Assembly: GCA_002395905.1 (NCBI GenBank)
Contig: DGVK01000216.1
Coordinates: 1 to 12,482, forward strand
Direction of reading: 5' to 3'
DNA from: Verrucomicrobia bacterium UBA4286
GTDB taxonomy: Bacteria; Verrucomicrobiota; Kiritimatiellia; RFP12; UBA1067
DNA length: 12,482 nucleotides
Below, piece by piece: positions 1 to 6,639 of the stretch. A model generated the notes under the pieces. The model was not told the origin of the DNA, made no database searches, and saw only the letters and a program-made list of their open reading frames with translations. Every line of letters starts with the position of its first letter. Position 1 is the first letter of the stretch. Both the position numbers and the translations under genes were made by a program.

Positions 1-1
1 C

Positions 2-961
2 GTGTTCTTCGACGGTGGCGCGGGCGTTGATGTCGCTAAACTTACAGAGACGGCGGAACCCGCCGACTTCGACGCATTCTGGGCGCGTCAGTTCGCCCGC
101 CTCGACCGCGTGCCGGTAAAGGCCGACCTTGTCGAGACGGATTGCGGGAACAAGGCTGTGCGGCTTTATGCGGTGCGTGTTGACTGCGCGGGGCTGCGGC
201 CTGTGACCGGATATCTCTCGATCCCGAAAGCTGTCGCCGACGGCGCGAAGTTCCCTGCGCGTCTCGAGACTCACGGCTACAGCGGGCCGCGCTGCACCCA
301 CGGTAAACCGTCCTGGCCCAGGGCGGACGAGATTGTGCTTAACATCAACGCCCACGGGCTCAAGCTTGAAGAGTTCGGCGCGACCGAAGCGGATACAAAG
401 GCGCTTCGCTGGGAGATAGGCTCCAACGGCCGCCAGTATGCTTTCGACGCCGCGCAGAATGCCGATCCCGAAGTGGCCTATTTCAACGGAATGGTCCTGC
501 GCGTGAAAAGGGCGCTCCAGTATCTCAAGACACTCGACGGCTGGAACGGACGCGACCTTTACGCGAGCGGCGGCAGTCAGGGCGGTTTGCAGACGATATG
601 GGCGGCCGGCTGCGGCGAGGGAGTGACGCTGGCGGAGTCTTCCATAACATGGTGCTGTGACATGAAGATGAATGCCGACCGCCTGGAGAAGAAGGCTTCA
701 AGCGACGGATGGTACATTCCGTGGACCGAATCGATGGGGTATTACGACGCCGTGAACTTCGCCAAGCGCATTCCCGCGACCTGCAGAACTGTCATCCCGC
801 GCGCAGGCCTTGGCGACTACTGCTGTCCGCCGATGGGTCTTGCGAAACTCTGGAACAACATTCATGCCGGCAACAAGTCGATCATATGGGTCCAGGGTTC
901 CGAACACGGTTACGTCCCGCCGAATTACGACGGCCGCGACTTCGCAGTTAATGAGCGGTAA
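2..961 (+). CDS. CE7-type acetyl xylan esterase / cephalosporin-C deacetylase family protein, 5' end cut by window
   Basis: An alpha/beta hydrolase of carbohydrate esterase family 7, which removes acetyl groups from xylan-type oligosaccharides. The catalytic triad is visible: nucleophile Ser192 in GGSQGG (residues 190-195), Asp272 in GLGDYCCPP, and His302 in GSEHGY. The oxyanion-hole segment with HGYSG is at 91-95. The start of the family's alpha/beta fold aligns from about residue 22 (DFDAFWARQ). The arginine-containing RGQG block typical of the family is replaced by NAHG (116-119), so substrate range may differ. The reading frame is open to the first base, so the GTG at 2 is probably not the true start and any signal peptide lies outside the window. 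No terminator is evident after the TAA. Family is confident; the exact substrate is not. Confidence 0.85.
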   Translation: MFFDGGAGVDVAKLTETAEPADFDAFWARQFARLDRVPVKADLVETDCGNKAVRLYAVRVDCAGLRPVTGYLSIPKAVADGAKFPARLETHGYSGPRCTHGKPSWPRADEIVLNINAHGLKLEEFGATEADTKALRWEIGSNGRQYAFDAAQNADPEVAYFNGMVLRVKRALQYLKTLDGWNGRDLYASGGSQGGLQTIWAAGCGEGVTLAESSITWCCDMKMNADRLEKKASSDGWYIPWTESMGYYDAVNFAKRIPATCRTVIPRAGLGDYCCPPMGLAKLWNNIHAGNKSIIWVQGSEHGYVPPNYDGRDFAVNER

Positions 962-1009
962 ATCGACAGCCCGCACACAGCGAAAAGGAATTGCGGAGGT
1001 TGTCGTAAG

Positions 1010-1198
1010 ATGGCGAAGGTTTCGGCTAAAGAGCAAGGTGCGATGTCGGCGGCGGGCGTTTTCAAGGCGATTGACAATGTCTTGAAGAAGCCCGGATGCG
1101 GGTGTTCGGGGTCGCTTGATTACATGGAGCAGTCGAGCTGGCTGCTGTTCTTGCGTTATTATTATTCCGACATCCAGCGCTGGCTCTACGCCGCATAA
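1010..1198 (+). pseudogene. hsdM: hsdM relic: N-terminal fragment of type I restriction-modification methyltransferase
   Basis: A 62-residue ORF with a good ribosome binding site (GGAGG at 995-999, 10 nt before the ATG). Residues about 14-50 match the start of the HsdM N-terminal helical domain: a lysine-flanked segment AIDNVLKKPGCGCSGSLDY, then MEQSSWLLFLRYY. Intact HsdM proteins are roughly 500 residues and continue with LDDLE-like residues, the rest of the N-domain and the methylase core with NPPF. Here the similarity fades after LFLRYY (perhaps YSDIQ for LDDLE with one extra tyrosine codon in a TTATTATTATT run) and a TAA follows. No hsdS or hsdR is in the window. I read it as a decayed or truncated gene whose 5' end survived. 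A free-standing HsdM N-domain peptide is possible but less likely. Confidence 0.7.
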
Positions 1199-1216
1199 GG
1201 ATCCTCTCAAAGAGGG

Positions 1217-1323
1217 CTTATGCTTGCCCAGCATAGGGGCAGGTCTTGCCCACACTTTGCTCAAGTCTTGCCCAGACTTTCCCAAAGTCTTGCCCAGACT
1301 TTGTCGCAAGCCTGCCTGACTTG
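1217..1323. repeat. Five-unit tandem hairpin array, 22-nt period, constant TGCCC loop
   Basis: The pentamer TGCCC recurs at 1225, 1247, 1269 and 1291, and TGCCT at 1313: exactly 22 nt apart each time. Each copy is the 5-nt loop of a hairpin on the same symmetry axis. Unit 1: 1217-1224 pairs with 1230-1237 (one T-G wobble). Unit 2: 1241-1246 with 1252-1257 (one C-C mismatch, one wobble). Unit 3: AAGTCT 1263-1268 with AGACTT 1274-1279. Unit 4: CAAAGTCT 1283-1290 with AGACTTTG 1296-1303. Unit 5: CAAG 1307-1310 with CTTG 1320-1323 plus a C-G closing pair. Stems differ between units 1, 3/4 and 5 but pairing is kept. The 3' arm of unit 3 can also pair with the 5' arm of unit 4 (loop CCC). A separate hairpin CCTCT-CAA-AGAGG lies at 1203-1215. 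There is no U-tract, so this is not an ordinary terminator. Function unknown. Confidence 0.8.
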
Positions 1324-1351
1324 CACCGCGCGAGCAGGGCGGCGCAGATTA

Positions 1352-1360
1352 TGGTATACT
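1352..1360 (+). promoter_or_regulatory. Extended -10 promoter for the S66 peptidase gene
   Basis: TGG-TATACT: a TGN extension followed by a -10 hexamer at 1355-1360. I see no good -35 at 16-18 nt upstream, which is tolerated by extended -10 promoters. The expected transcription start is near 1367, just after the hairpin array and 39 nt before the gene. Confidence 0.6.
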
Positions 1361-1369
1361 GTGGACGTG

Positions 1370-1402
1370 ATGCTTGAAATGGAAAACAAAATCTTCTTTT
1401 GA
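1370..1402 (+). other. Possible 10-codon leader ORF upstream of the S66 peptidase
   Basis: ATG at 1370 lies 9 nt after the -10 hexamer, so the transcript would begin only about 3 nt before it. It would encode MLEMENKIFF and stop at TGA 1400-1402, three bases before the ATG of the S66 gene and in the same frame. The main gene has no recognisable Shine-Dalgarno, so termination and re-initiation from this ORF is a possible route to its translation. It could equally be chance. No other evidence supports it. Confidence 0.25.
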
Positions 1403-1405
1403 ACC

Positions 1406-2362
1406 ATGAAACTGCGATTATCCAGTCATGTTCTCTTTGCCGTCGCGCTGTGCATAGCGTCGGCGAACCTTGTGGCGGACGTCTCGAAGGCTGTTCCGCC
1501 GCGCGCGAAGACTGCGGGAGTTGTTTCAATATCGAGCATCATACCGTCCAGCCAGCTCGTTTCGGGCACGAACTTTCTCGTGCAGGCAGGTTATCGCGTG
1601 AAGGTCGCGCCGAACGTTCCCGGGCCTGAGGTAGTCTCTGCGGTCGAACGCGCGAGGCTGTTGGAAAAATTCTGGCTTGATCCAGAGATCGATATTCTCA
1701 TCTTTTCGCGAGGAGGGCAGGGGGCGGCGGATGTCGTGCCGCTTCTCGACTGGGACGCGCTCCGCGCGCGGCCCGATATGCCGGTCGTAGGCTTCAGCGA
1801 CGTTACGATTCTTCTCGATGCGATGCTGGCGAAAGGCGTCGGCCATCCTTTGTCCGGCCCAACGCTTTCCTATGCGGAACGTCTGTCGCCTGCCGCACGC
1901 GACTGGTTCTTCGCGGCACTTTCCGGCGCGGAGCTTCCGCCGGTGAAGGTCGAACCGCTTTGCGGCGATATGCCTGCGAGCGGCGTGCGAGGACTGCCCA
2001 TGGGCGGACATCTGGAGCGGCTTTACAGACTGTCGCGCATGGGGCTTATGCCGTCCGCCGCAGGGCGCGTCGTATTCATTGAATGCACAGCGAAGTATCC
2101 GCCACGGCAGATTCGGCAGTGCTTTGACGGACTGCTCGAAGGCGGTTTCCTCAATGGCGCGGCCGCGGTGGTGATTTGCGATTTCCGTCACAAAGGCGCA
2201 GACCGCACGGCGGTTGATGCTATCGTGCGCGATTTCGCCGCGCGAGCTGGGTGTCCGTCGTTCAAGGGTTTTCCATACGGCCACGTGTCGCAGATAAGGC
2301 TTGTGGACTTTCGCAGAGAGCTTGCGATTTCTCCCGATGGAACGCTCCAGTTCGCCAAATAG
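1406..2362 (+). CDS. S66 family serine peptidase (LD-carboxypeptidase-like), exported
   Basis: A member of peptidase family S66, whose characterised members (LdcA) remove the terminal D-Ala from murein tetrapeptides during peptidoglycan recycling. The Ser-Glu-His triad is in place: Ser131 in VVGFSDVT, Glu226 in VVFIECTAKY, and His293 in GFPYGHVSQI. The RGGQG segment (102-106) matches the family's RGG(Y/Q)G block before the nucleophile. Length 318 aa is normal. Residues 1-24 look like a Sec signal peptide (MKLR, a hydrophobic stretch, then NLVA before DV), unusual because classical LdcA is cytoplasmic, so this copy probably works in the periplasm or outside. ATG 1406 was chosen because it gives this signal peptide; no Shine-Dalgarno precedes it. 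It stands alone between its own promoter and that of the GH2 gene. Some S66 relatives act on other peptides (microcin-type), so the substrate is open. Confidence 0.88.
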   Translation: MKLRLSSHVLFAVALCIASANLVADVSKAVPPRAKTAGVVSISSIIPSSQLVSGTNFLVQAGYRVKVAPNVPGPEVVSAVERARLLEKFWLDPEIDILIFSRGGQGAADVVPLLDWDALRARPDMPVVGFSDVTILLDAMLAKGVGHPLSGPTLSYAERLSPAARDWFFAALSGAELPPVKVEPLCGDMPASGVRGLPMGGHLERLYRLSRMGLMPSAAGRVVFIECTAKYPPRQIRQCFDGLLEGGFLNGAAAVVICDFRHKGADRTAVDAIVRDFAARAGCPSFKGFPYGHVSQIRLVDFRRELAISPDGTLQFAK

Positions 2363-2421
2363 GCCGGTGCGCGCCATGCCGCCGAGCCGCACGGCGCTCA
2401 AGATTCTTGCGGCGGTGATGC

Positions 2422-2450
2422 TTGCCGTTCTCCGGACAGTTTGGTAAAAT
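2422..2450 (+). promoter_or_regulatory. Promoter of the GH2 glycosidase gene
   Basis: The best sigma70-like promoter in the window: TTGCCG (2422-2427), a 17-nt spacer, TAAAAT (2445-2450), with a TGG extension at 2442-2444. Expected transcription start is near 2457, about 36 nt before the GTG start. Confidence 0.65.
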
Positions 2451-2460
2451 AACCTGCAAA

Positions 2461-2496
2461 ATGTTTTGTGTGTCAATGAAGGAGGTTTCACTGTGA
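2461..2496 (+). other. Possible 11-codon leader ORF overlapping the GH2 start
   Basis: ATG 2461 is 10 nt after the -10 hexamer, so it would be almost leaderless. It reads MFCVSMKEVSL and its TGA (2494-2496) overlaps the GTG start of the GH2 gene (2493-2495) in a GTGA arrangement typical of translational coupling. The GH2 Shine-Dalgarno AAGGAGG (2479-2485) lies inside it, so ribosomes on this ORF would pass over that site. Only geometry supports it; the peptide has no recognisable character. Confidence 0.25.
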
Positions 2497-4223
2497 AGTC
2501 TGTGTGGAGCGTGGCGGCGCTTGTGACGGCGTCCCTTGCATCGCGTATGCTTATGGGGGCGGCGCCGCTCGACCTTAACGGCAGCTGGGCGTTCAGATTC
2601 GAGGAAGGGCGGTCCATAGAGGATGTCGCCGACGCGGGTTTCTCGGCGACGGACGTAATGCCTGTCCCCGGCTGCTGGGACGTTCTGCCGAAATGGTATC
2701 TCAAGCGCGGAACAGGCCTCTACCGGCGCTCGTTCACGCTCGAACGGCCAGTGCAGAACGCATGGATTGTCGTGGACGGCATGGGGCTGCGCGGCGATTT
2801 CCGCATAGACGGCCGCCGTCTTGGAACGTTCCCCTATCCTTATTTAAGGCTAGAGATACCAACCGGGCCTCTCGCCGCCGGCGAGCACGAGCTTTTCGCG
2901 GCGCTCGACAACCGCTTCGACTGGTCTACGATGAAGCTCGCCCGCACATATTACGACTTCTATTTCTACGGCGGCTTCTACCACGGCGTGCGGCTTATCT
3001 TCGACAACCGCCGCCTGCGCGTTCGCACGCGCGACTGGAAGACGGGGCGCATAGAGGTGGAAGCCGTCGGCTTCGCCTCGCGCGACTTCGACGCTACGCT
3101 GGTCTTCGACGGCTCGCGCGGCGTCGCGGCATCGTTCAAAAACTCACGTGCCACGGTGGAAGTCCCAGGCCTCAGCCCGTGGTCGCCGGAAGAACCCAGC
3201 CTCCACACGGTCTCGCTTGACGGCGTGACGGAACGGTTCGGCGTGCGCGTGATAGAGGCGAAGAACCGCAAGCTCTACCTCAACGGGAAGGAAATCTTCC
3301 TCAAGGGTGTCAACCGCCATGAGTCGGACTTCGCTCTCGGCGCGGCGACTACAGAGGCGCAGATGATGATCGACATCCAGCACGTGAAGTCGCTCGGCGG
3401 GAACTTCATCCGCGGCGCGCACTATCCGCAGTCGCAGCGCTTCCTCGACCTTTGCGACGAGTGCGGCGTTCTCGTATGGGAGGAGTCTCTAGGGTGGGGC
3501 AACGGCCAGAACTACACGGCGATAGACGGCGTCGATGAATGCGCCGACGAGGGTTTCATCGCGGCTCAGATACATCAGACACGAGAGATGGTGAGGACGA
3601 GCTTCAACCATCCGTCGGTCGTGATATTCGGCTTCCTGAACGAGCCCGGCGGCTATTCGCAGACTGCGAAGGCGCTTGTCGACAGGCTTGTCGACGTGGT
3701 GAAGGCCGAGGATTCTGGAAGGCTCGTCACTTTCGCCTGCAACCGCTGGGAGAAGGATATAAGCAACGACAAGACGGACATCATCGCTTTCAACGCCTAT
3801 CCCGGCACGATTCCCTGCCGCCCGGGCGAGCCTGACGACCTGCGGCAGATCGTGGCCGATTCTCCAACGGCCGGTTTCAACACGATAGTGCGCCGCTTCC
3901 GCGAGAGATTCCCCGACAAGACGATAATCGTCTCGGAATCCGGCTGCGCCGGGTTGTACGGGCTTCACGACGAAGGCGCGGGCTGGATGAGCGAGGAGTT
4001 CCAGAACGAGTATCTTGCGGACATCCTCGGCACTCTCTGGGCCAATCCTGATGTTGCAGGCTACGCCGTCTGGCAGCTCAACGACAACAGAACCTACCAC
4101 CGCAACAGCCGCGACCAGCCGGCGAAGCAGATGGGAGGCTTCAGCATAGCAGGGCTGTATGACGTGCAGCGGCGCGCGAAGAAGTCCGTGGAGACTGTAC
4201 GACACTACTTCGGCTTGAAGTAG
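2493..4223 (+). CDS. Exported glycoside hydrolase family 2 (beta-galactosidase/beta-glucuronidase-like)
   Basis: A retaining exo-beta-glycosidase of family GH2. Order of parts in the 576-aa product: signal peptide about 1-24 (VAALVTASLASRMLMGAA), sugar-binding jelly-roll about 25-170 (LNGSWAF, VPGCWD, GLYRRSF), short immunoglobulin-like domain about 171-255, TIM barrel about 260-576. The acid/base is Glu384 in FLNEPGG after NHPSVVIFG; the nucleophile is Glu482 in IIVSESGC. KGVNRHES (271-278), NFIRGAHYPQS (304-314) and YAVWQLND (524-531) are further family blocks. The nucleophile context is SESG where many GUS/LacZ members have SEYG or SEFG, so substrate cannot be assigned. GTG 2493 is chosen over the TTG at 2466 because AAGGAGG (2479-2485) sits 7 nt before it and the signal peptide begins there. 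It is the compact three-domain form, without the extra C-terminal domains of LacZ. Confidence 0.9.
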   Translation: MKSVWSVAALVTASLASRMLMGAAPLDLNGSWAFRFEEGRSIEDVADAGFSATDVMPVPGCWDVLPKWYLKRGTGLYRRSFTLERPVQNAWIVVDGMGLRGDFRIDGRRLGTFPYPYLRLEIPTGPLAAGEHELFAALDNRFDWSTMKLARTYYDFYFYGGFYHGVRLIFDNRRLRVRTRDWKTGRIEVEAVGFASRDFDATLVFDGSRGVAASFKNSRATVEVPGLSPWSPEEPSLHTVSLDGVTERFGVRVIEAKNRKLYLNGKEIFLKGVNRHESDFALGAATTEAQMMIDIQHVKSLGGNFIRGAHYPQSQRFLDLCDECGVLVWEESLGWGNGQNYTAIDGVDECADEGFIAAQIHQTREMVRTSFNHPSVVIFGFLNEPGGYSQTAKALVDRLVDVVKAEDSGRLVTFACNRWEKDISNDKTDIIAFNAYPGTIPCRPGEPDDLRQIVADSPTAGFNTIVRRFRERFPDKTIIVSESGCAGLYGLHDEGAGWMSEEFQNEYLADILGTLWANPDVAGYAVWQLNDNRTYHRNSRDQPAKQMGGFSIAGLYDVQRRAKKSVETVRHYFGLK

Positions 4224-4254
4224 CGCGGGCAGGTCGCACGAGGCGGGTGAAAAA

Positions 4255-4263
4255 TGATATAAT
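4255..4263 (+). promoter_or_regulatory. Extended -10 promoter of the pfp operon
   Basis: TGA-TATAAT, with a perfect -10 hexamer at 4258-4263. No convincing -35 is present 17 nt upstream. Expected start is near 4270, giving a leader of about 45 nt that contains the AAAGGAG ribosome binding site (4303-4309). Confidence 0.65.
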
Positions 4264-4314
4264 ACCTTGACACACACGCCGGGGAGTTCCTCGGGAAGAC
4301 GCAAAGGAGCTTTA

Positions 4315-5499
4315 ATGAAGAAGATGAACATGGTCGTGGCGCAGTCGGGCGGACCGTCGATGGTTATAAACCAGTCCCTCGTCGGCGCCGTCATGGAGGC
4401 GCGCAGATCGCCTCGGATCGGCCGCATTCTCGGCGCGCGCCATGGTCTGCTCGGGATTCTCGGCGGCGACTACGTCGATATGCGCAGGCTTTCGGCGAAG
4501 AAGCTGGAGGCGATCGCCGCCACGCCTTCCTCCGCGCTCGGGAGCTGCCGCAGAAAGCCCGACGCGACCGACTGCCGCGCAATCTTCGAGTCCTTCCGCA
4601 AGCTTGACGTCGGCTACTTCTTCTATATAGGCGGCAATGATTCGGCCGACGCCGCGCGCATCGTTGCGGAAGAGGCCGAGAAGGAGAACTATCCTCTTGT
4701 CGTCTACCACATACCGAAGACGATCGACAACGATCTTAGAAGCTGCGACCACACGCCCGGCTTCGGATCGGCGGCTCGTTTCGTCGCGTGCGCGATAAAA
4801 GGCGACGATCTAGACAACCGTGCGCTCGGCGGTGTGAAGATTGATGTGATAATGGGGCGCGATGCAGGATTTCTCACGGCGGCGTCGGCCCTCGCGCGCG
4901 TCCGCGAAGACGACGGCCCTCACCTCATCTATCTGCCGGAGGTTCCGTTCTCGGCGGAACGGTTCGTCCGCGACGTGAAGGCGGCGATGAAGAAGTTCGG
5001 CCGTTGCGTCTGCGCCGTTTCGGAGGGAATCCGCGGCAGGGACGGCGTGCCGATCGGCGCGAAGCTAGGGTCGGGCGAGCGCGACAGTCACGGCAATGTG
5101 CAGATGTCCGGTACAGGCGCGCTCGGCGATGCGCTCGCGCGCCTGCTCAAGGAGAAGGCCGGCGTCGCGCGCGTCCGGGCCGACACCTTCGGCTATCTGC
5201 AGAGGTCTTTCCCCGGGATCGCGTCCGAAACCGACAGTCGCGAGGCGTTCGCCGCCGGACAGTGCGCGGTCGCGGCCGCGCTCAAGGGCGATCTTTCAAA
5301 AGGGACTGTCGCCATACTGCGCGCGAAGGGGCGCAGATACGAGGCGGCTTTCGCGCCGCGGCCGATAGCCGAGGCCGCCAAGTACACGAGAAGCGTGCCG
5401 AAGGAGTTCATCGCGAAAAACGGCCATGACGTGACGCGTGCGTTCATCGAATACGCCAGGCCGCTCGTCGGGGAGCTGCCCGAGACGGCGGTTCTGTGA
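4315..5499 (+). CDS. pfp: 6-phosphofructokinase, probably pyrophosphate-dependent
   Basis: Catalyses fructose 6-phosphate to fructose 1,6-bisphosphate in glycolysis; the PPi-using form is reversible. Visible blocks in the 394-aa product: AQSGGPS (9-15), the phosphate-donor loop GGNDSAD (106-112), PKTIDND (134-140) with the catalytic aspartates, GFGSAAR (149-155), MGRDAGFLTA after the FBP/F6P region, and SEGIRGRDG. ATP-dependent enzymes normally have GGDGS at the donor loop. An Asp in place of that Gly together with the Lys of PKTIDND is the hallmark of PPi use, so PPi dependence is inferred with fair confidence. The ATG at 4315 has AAAGGAG 5 nt upstream; an in-frame TTG at 4267 is too close to the promoter and lacks a binding site. 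First gene of a six-gene run. Confidence 0.88.
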   Translation: MKKMNMVVAQSGGPSMVINQSLVGAVMEARRSPRIGRILGARHGLLGILGGDYVDMRRLSAKKLEAIAATPSSALGSCRRKPDATDCRAIFESFRKLDVGYFFYIGGNDSADAARIVAEEAEKENYPLVVYHIPKTIDNDLRSCDHTPGFGSAARFVACAIKGDDLDNRALGGVKIDVIMGRDAGFLTAASALARVREDDGPHLIYLPEVPFSAERFVRDVKAAMKKFGRCVCAVSEGIRGRDGVPIGAKLGSGERDSHGNVQMSGTGALGDALARLLKEKAGVARVRADTFGYLQRSFPGIASETDSREAFAAGQCAVAAALKGDLSKGTVAILRAKGRRYEAAFAPRPIAEAAKYTRSVPKEFIAKNGHDVTRAFIEYARPLVGELPETAVL

Positions 5500-5526
5500 A
5501 AAGATGGAGGATGAGGGAGGCTTGAC

Positions 5527-6621
5527 ATGATAGAGTTCACCGAAGGTCAGAGAAAGACGGTCGCAAGCGGATTGACGGTTCTGTCGCTTGCGGCGGTCTT
5601 CGCGTTCGTCGGCGTGGTTGCATGGCTGCTTCTCAAGGTGCTTGCGCTCGCTGCGCCTGCGATAGTGCCGCTGGCGCTGGGGCTTTTCCTTTCGATGTTC
5701 TTCAAGCCTTACTACATCTTCTGGAAGGGACTGGTGCGCAATTCTACGTTCGCGCTCGTCGTCATGCTGGCGACGGTGCTCGTGCCGCTCGGGCTTCTTC
5801 TGTGGTACGCCGGCGCGGTGCTGACCGACCAGGCGCTCAACCTCATGCGCCAGGCGCCGCAGCTCATCGCGCAGGCGACGGAGTGGTTCCGCCAGACGTT
5901 CCCGCGCGGCAAGGCGCTCCTTGACCAGCTGGGTGTTCCGTACGAGAACCTCGGCGAGCTTTATACGGTATACGGTCCTACGGCGCTTCGAGCGGGAACC
6001 GGTGCGCTAAAGCTTCTTGGCGGCGTGGTGACGGCGGTGCTTACGCTCGTATTTTTCGTATTCTTCCTCACGACGCGGGCGCGTCGGGGCGGCGAGGTTG
6101 CGGACGAAATGCTCTTTCTGAAGTCCGGCACACGCCATTTCGTCGCCGTGCAGATCGACACGTTCTTCGACATCCTCGTAAGCTTCTTCCAGCGCCAGAC
6201 GGTCATCTGCCTTATTGAAGGCTGTCTCTACGGCGCGGGCTTCGCGCTCGTCGGCCTGCCCTACGGTTTTCTAATCGGCTTCGCTCTCGGCGTCCTCAAT
6301 CTTGTGCCGTTCCTCGGCTCGCTGGTGTGTCTGCCGGTCGCGCTGCCTATGGCCTATTTCGTACACGACGGCTCGCTCACGCGCCTTGTGCTCGTGCTCT
6401 GCGTGTGGGGCGCGGGGCAGATACTGGACGGCTATGTCATAACGCCCAGAATACAGGGCAATCGCACAGGCCTCGGCTACGCAGGGGTTATATTCAGCTT
6501 CATATTCTGGTCGACGCTGCTCGGGCCGCTTCTCGGCATGCTGCTGGCCATACCGCTCTCCGCCTTCTGCGTGGTTCTTTGGCGCGCGCTCAAGGCGACC
6601 TACCTACGGCCAAACGCATGA
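5527..6621 (+). CDS. AI-2E transporter family (UPF0118/PerM-like) inner-membrane protein
   Basis: A 364-aa polytopic membrane protein. Hydrophobic segments fall at about 13-37, 40-59, 74-99, 160-183, 222-245, 247-278, 283-300 and 315-352, with a soluble amphipathic stretch at about 100-155, the usual family layout. The C-terminal signature is clear: VLNLVPFLGSL (256-266) corresponds to the family's P-x-x-G block, and ITPRIQGNRTGL (305-316) plus LLGPLLGMLLAIPL (331-344) are its most conserved part. Members have been linked to autoinducer-2 export (TqsA), ion/proton antiport and solute export, so the cargo here is unknown. GGGAGG at 5515-5520 sets the ATG at 5527, 27 bases after pfp, consistent with co-transcription. 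Confidence 0.88.
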   Translation: MIEFTEGQRKTVASGLTVLSLAAVFAFVGVVAWLLLKVLALAAPAIVPLALGLFLSMFFKPYYIFWKGLVRNSTFALVVMLATVLVPLGLLLWYAGAVLTDQALNLMRQAPQLIAQATEWFRQTFPRGKALLDQLGVPYENLGELYTVYGPTALRAGTGALKLLGGVVTAVLTLVFFVFFLTTRARRGGEVADEMLFLKSGTRHFVAVQIDTFFDILVSFFQRQTVICLIEGCLYGAGFALVGLPYGFLIGFALGVLNLVPFLGSLVCLPVALPMAYFVHDGSLTRLVLVLCVWGAGQILDGYVITPRIQGNRTGLGYAGVIFSFIFWSTLLGPLLGMLLAIPLSAFCVVLWRALKATYLRPNA

Positions 6622-6639
6622 CACGCAAGACCATCCGCA

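Noticed and set aside
1283..1303. Unit 4 hairpin (8-bp stem, 5-nt loop) as an intrinsic terminator
   Set aside because: It is followed by GTCGCAAG with no U-tract, and it is one of five equally spaced copies.
698..1309. 203-aa minus-strand frame through the hsdM relic and array, with LGKxxGQDxxKVWARP-like repeats
   Set aside because: The repeat-like residues come from translating the 22-nt hairpins. A 22-nt period shifts frame at each unit, so the array was not kept as a peptide repeat.
1217..1323. The TGCCC array as a CRISPR array
   Set aside because: The period is only 22 nt, there are no distinct 25-40-nt spacers and no cas genes; the whole unit, not a separated repeat, is conserved.
2376..2447. 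23-codon ORF (MPPSRTALKILAAV...) with a hydrophobic centre before the GH2 gene
   Set aside because: No ribosome binding site, overlaps the GH2 promoter, and no recognisable family. It resembles a signal-peptide start but cannot be supported.
1526..2704. 392-aa open frame on the minus strand
   Set aside because: It mirrors the S66 gene and the start of the GH2 gene, has no recognisable motifs, is Arg/His-rich as shadow frames in GC-rich DNA are, and would cross two + strand promoters.
4267..4314. TTG start at 4267 for pfp
   Set aside because: It lies within about 4 nt of the expected transcription start; AAAGGAG at 4303 clearly serves ATG 4315, where family homology begins.
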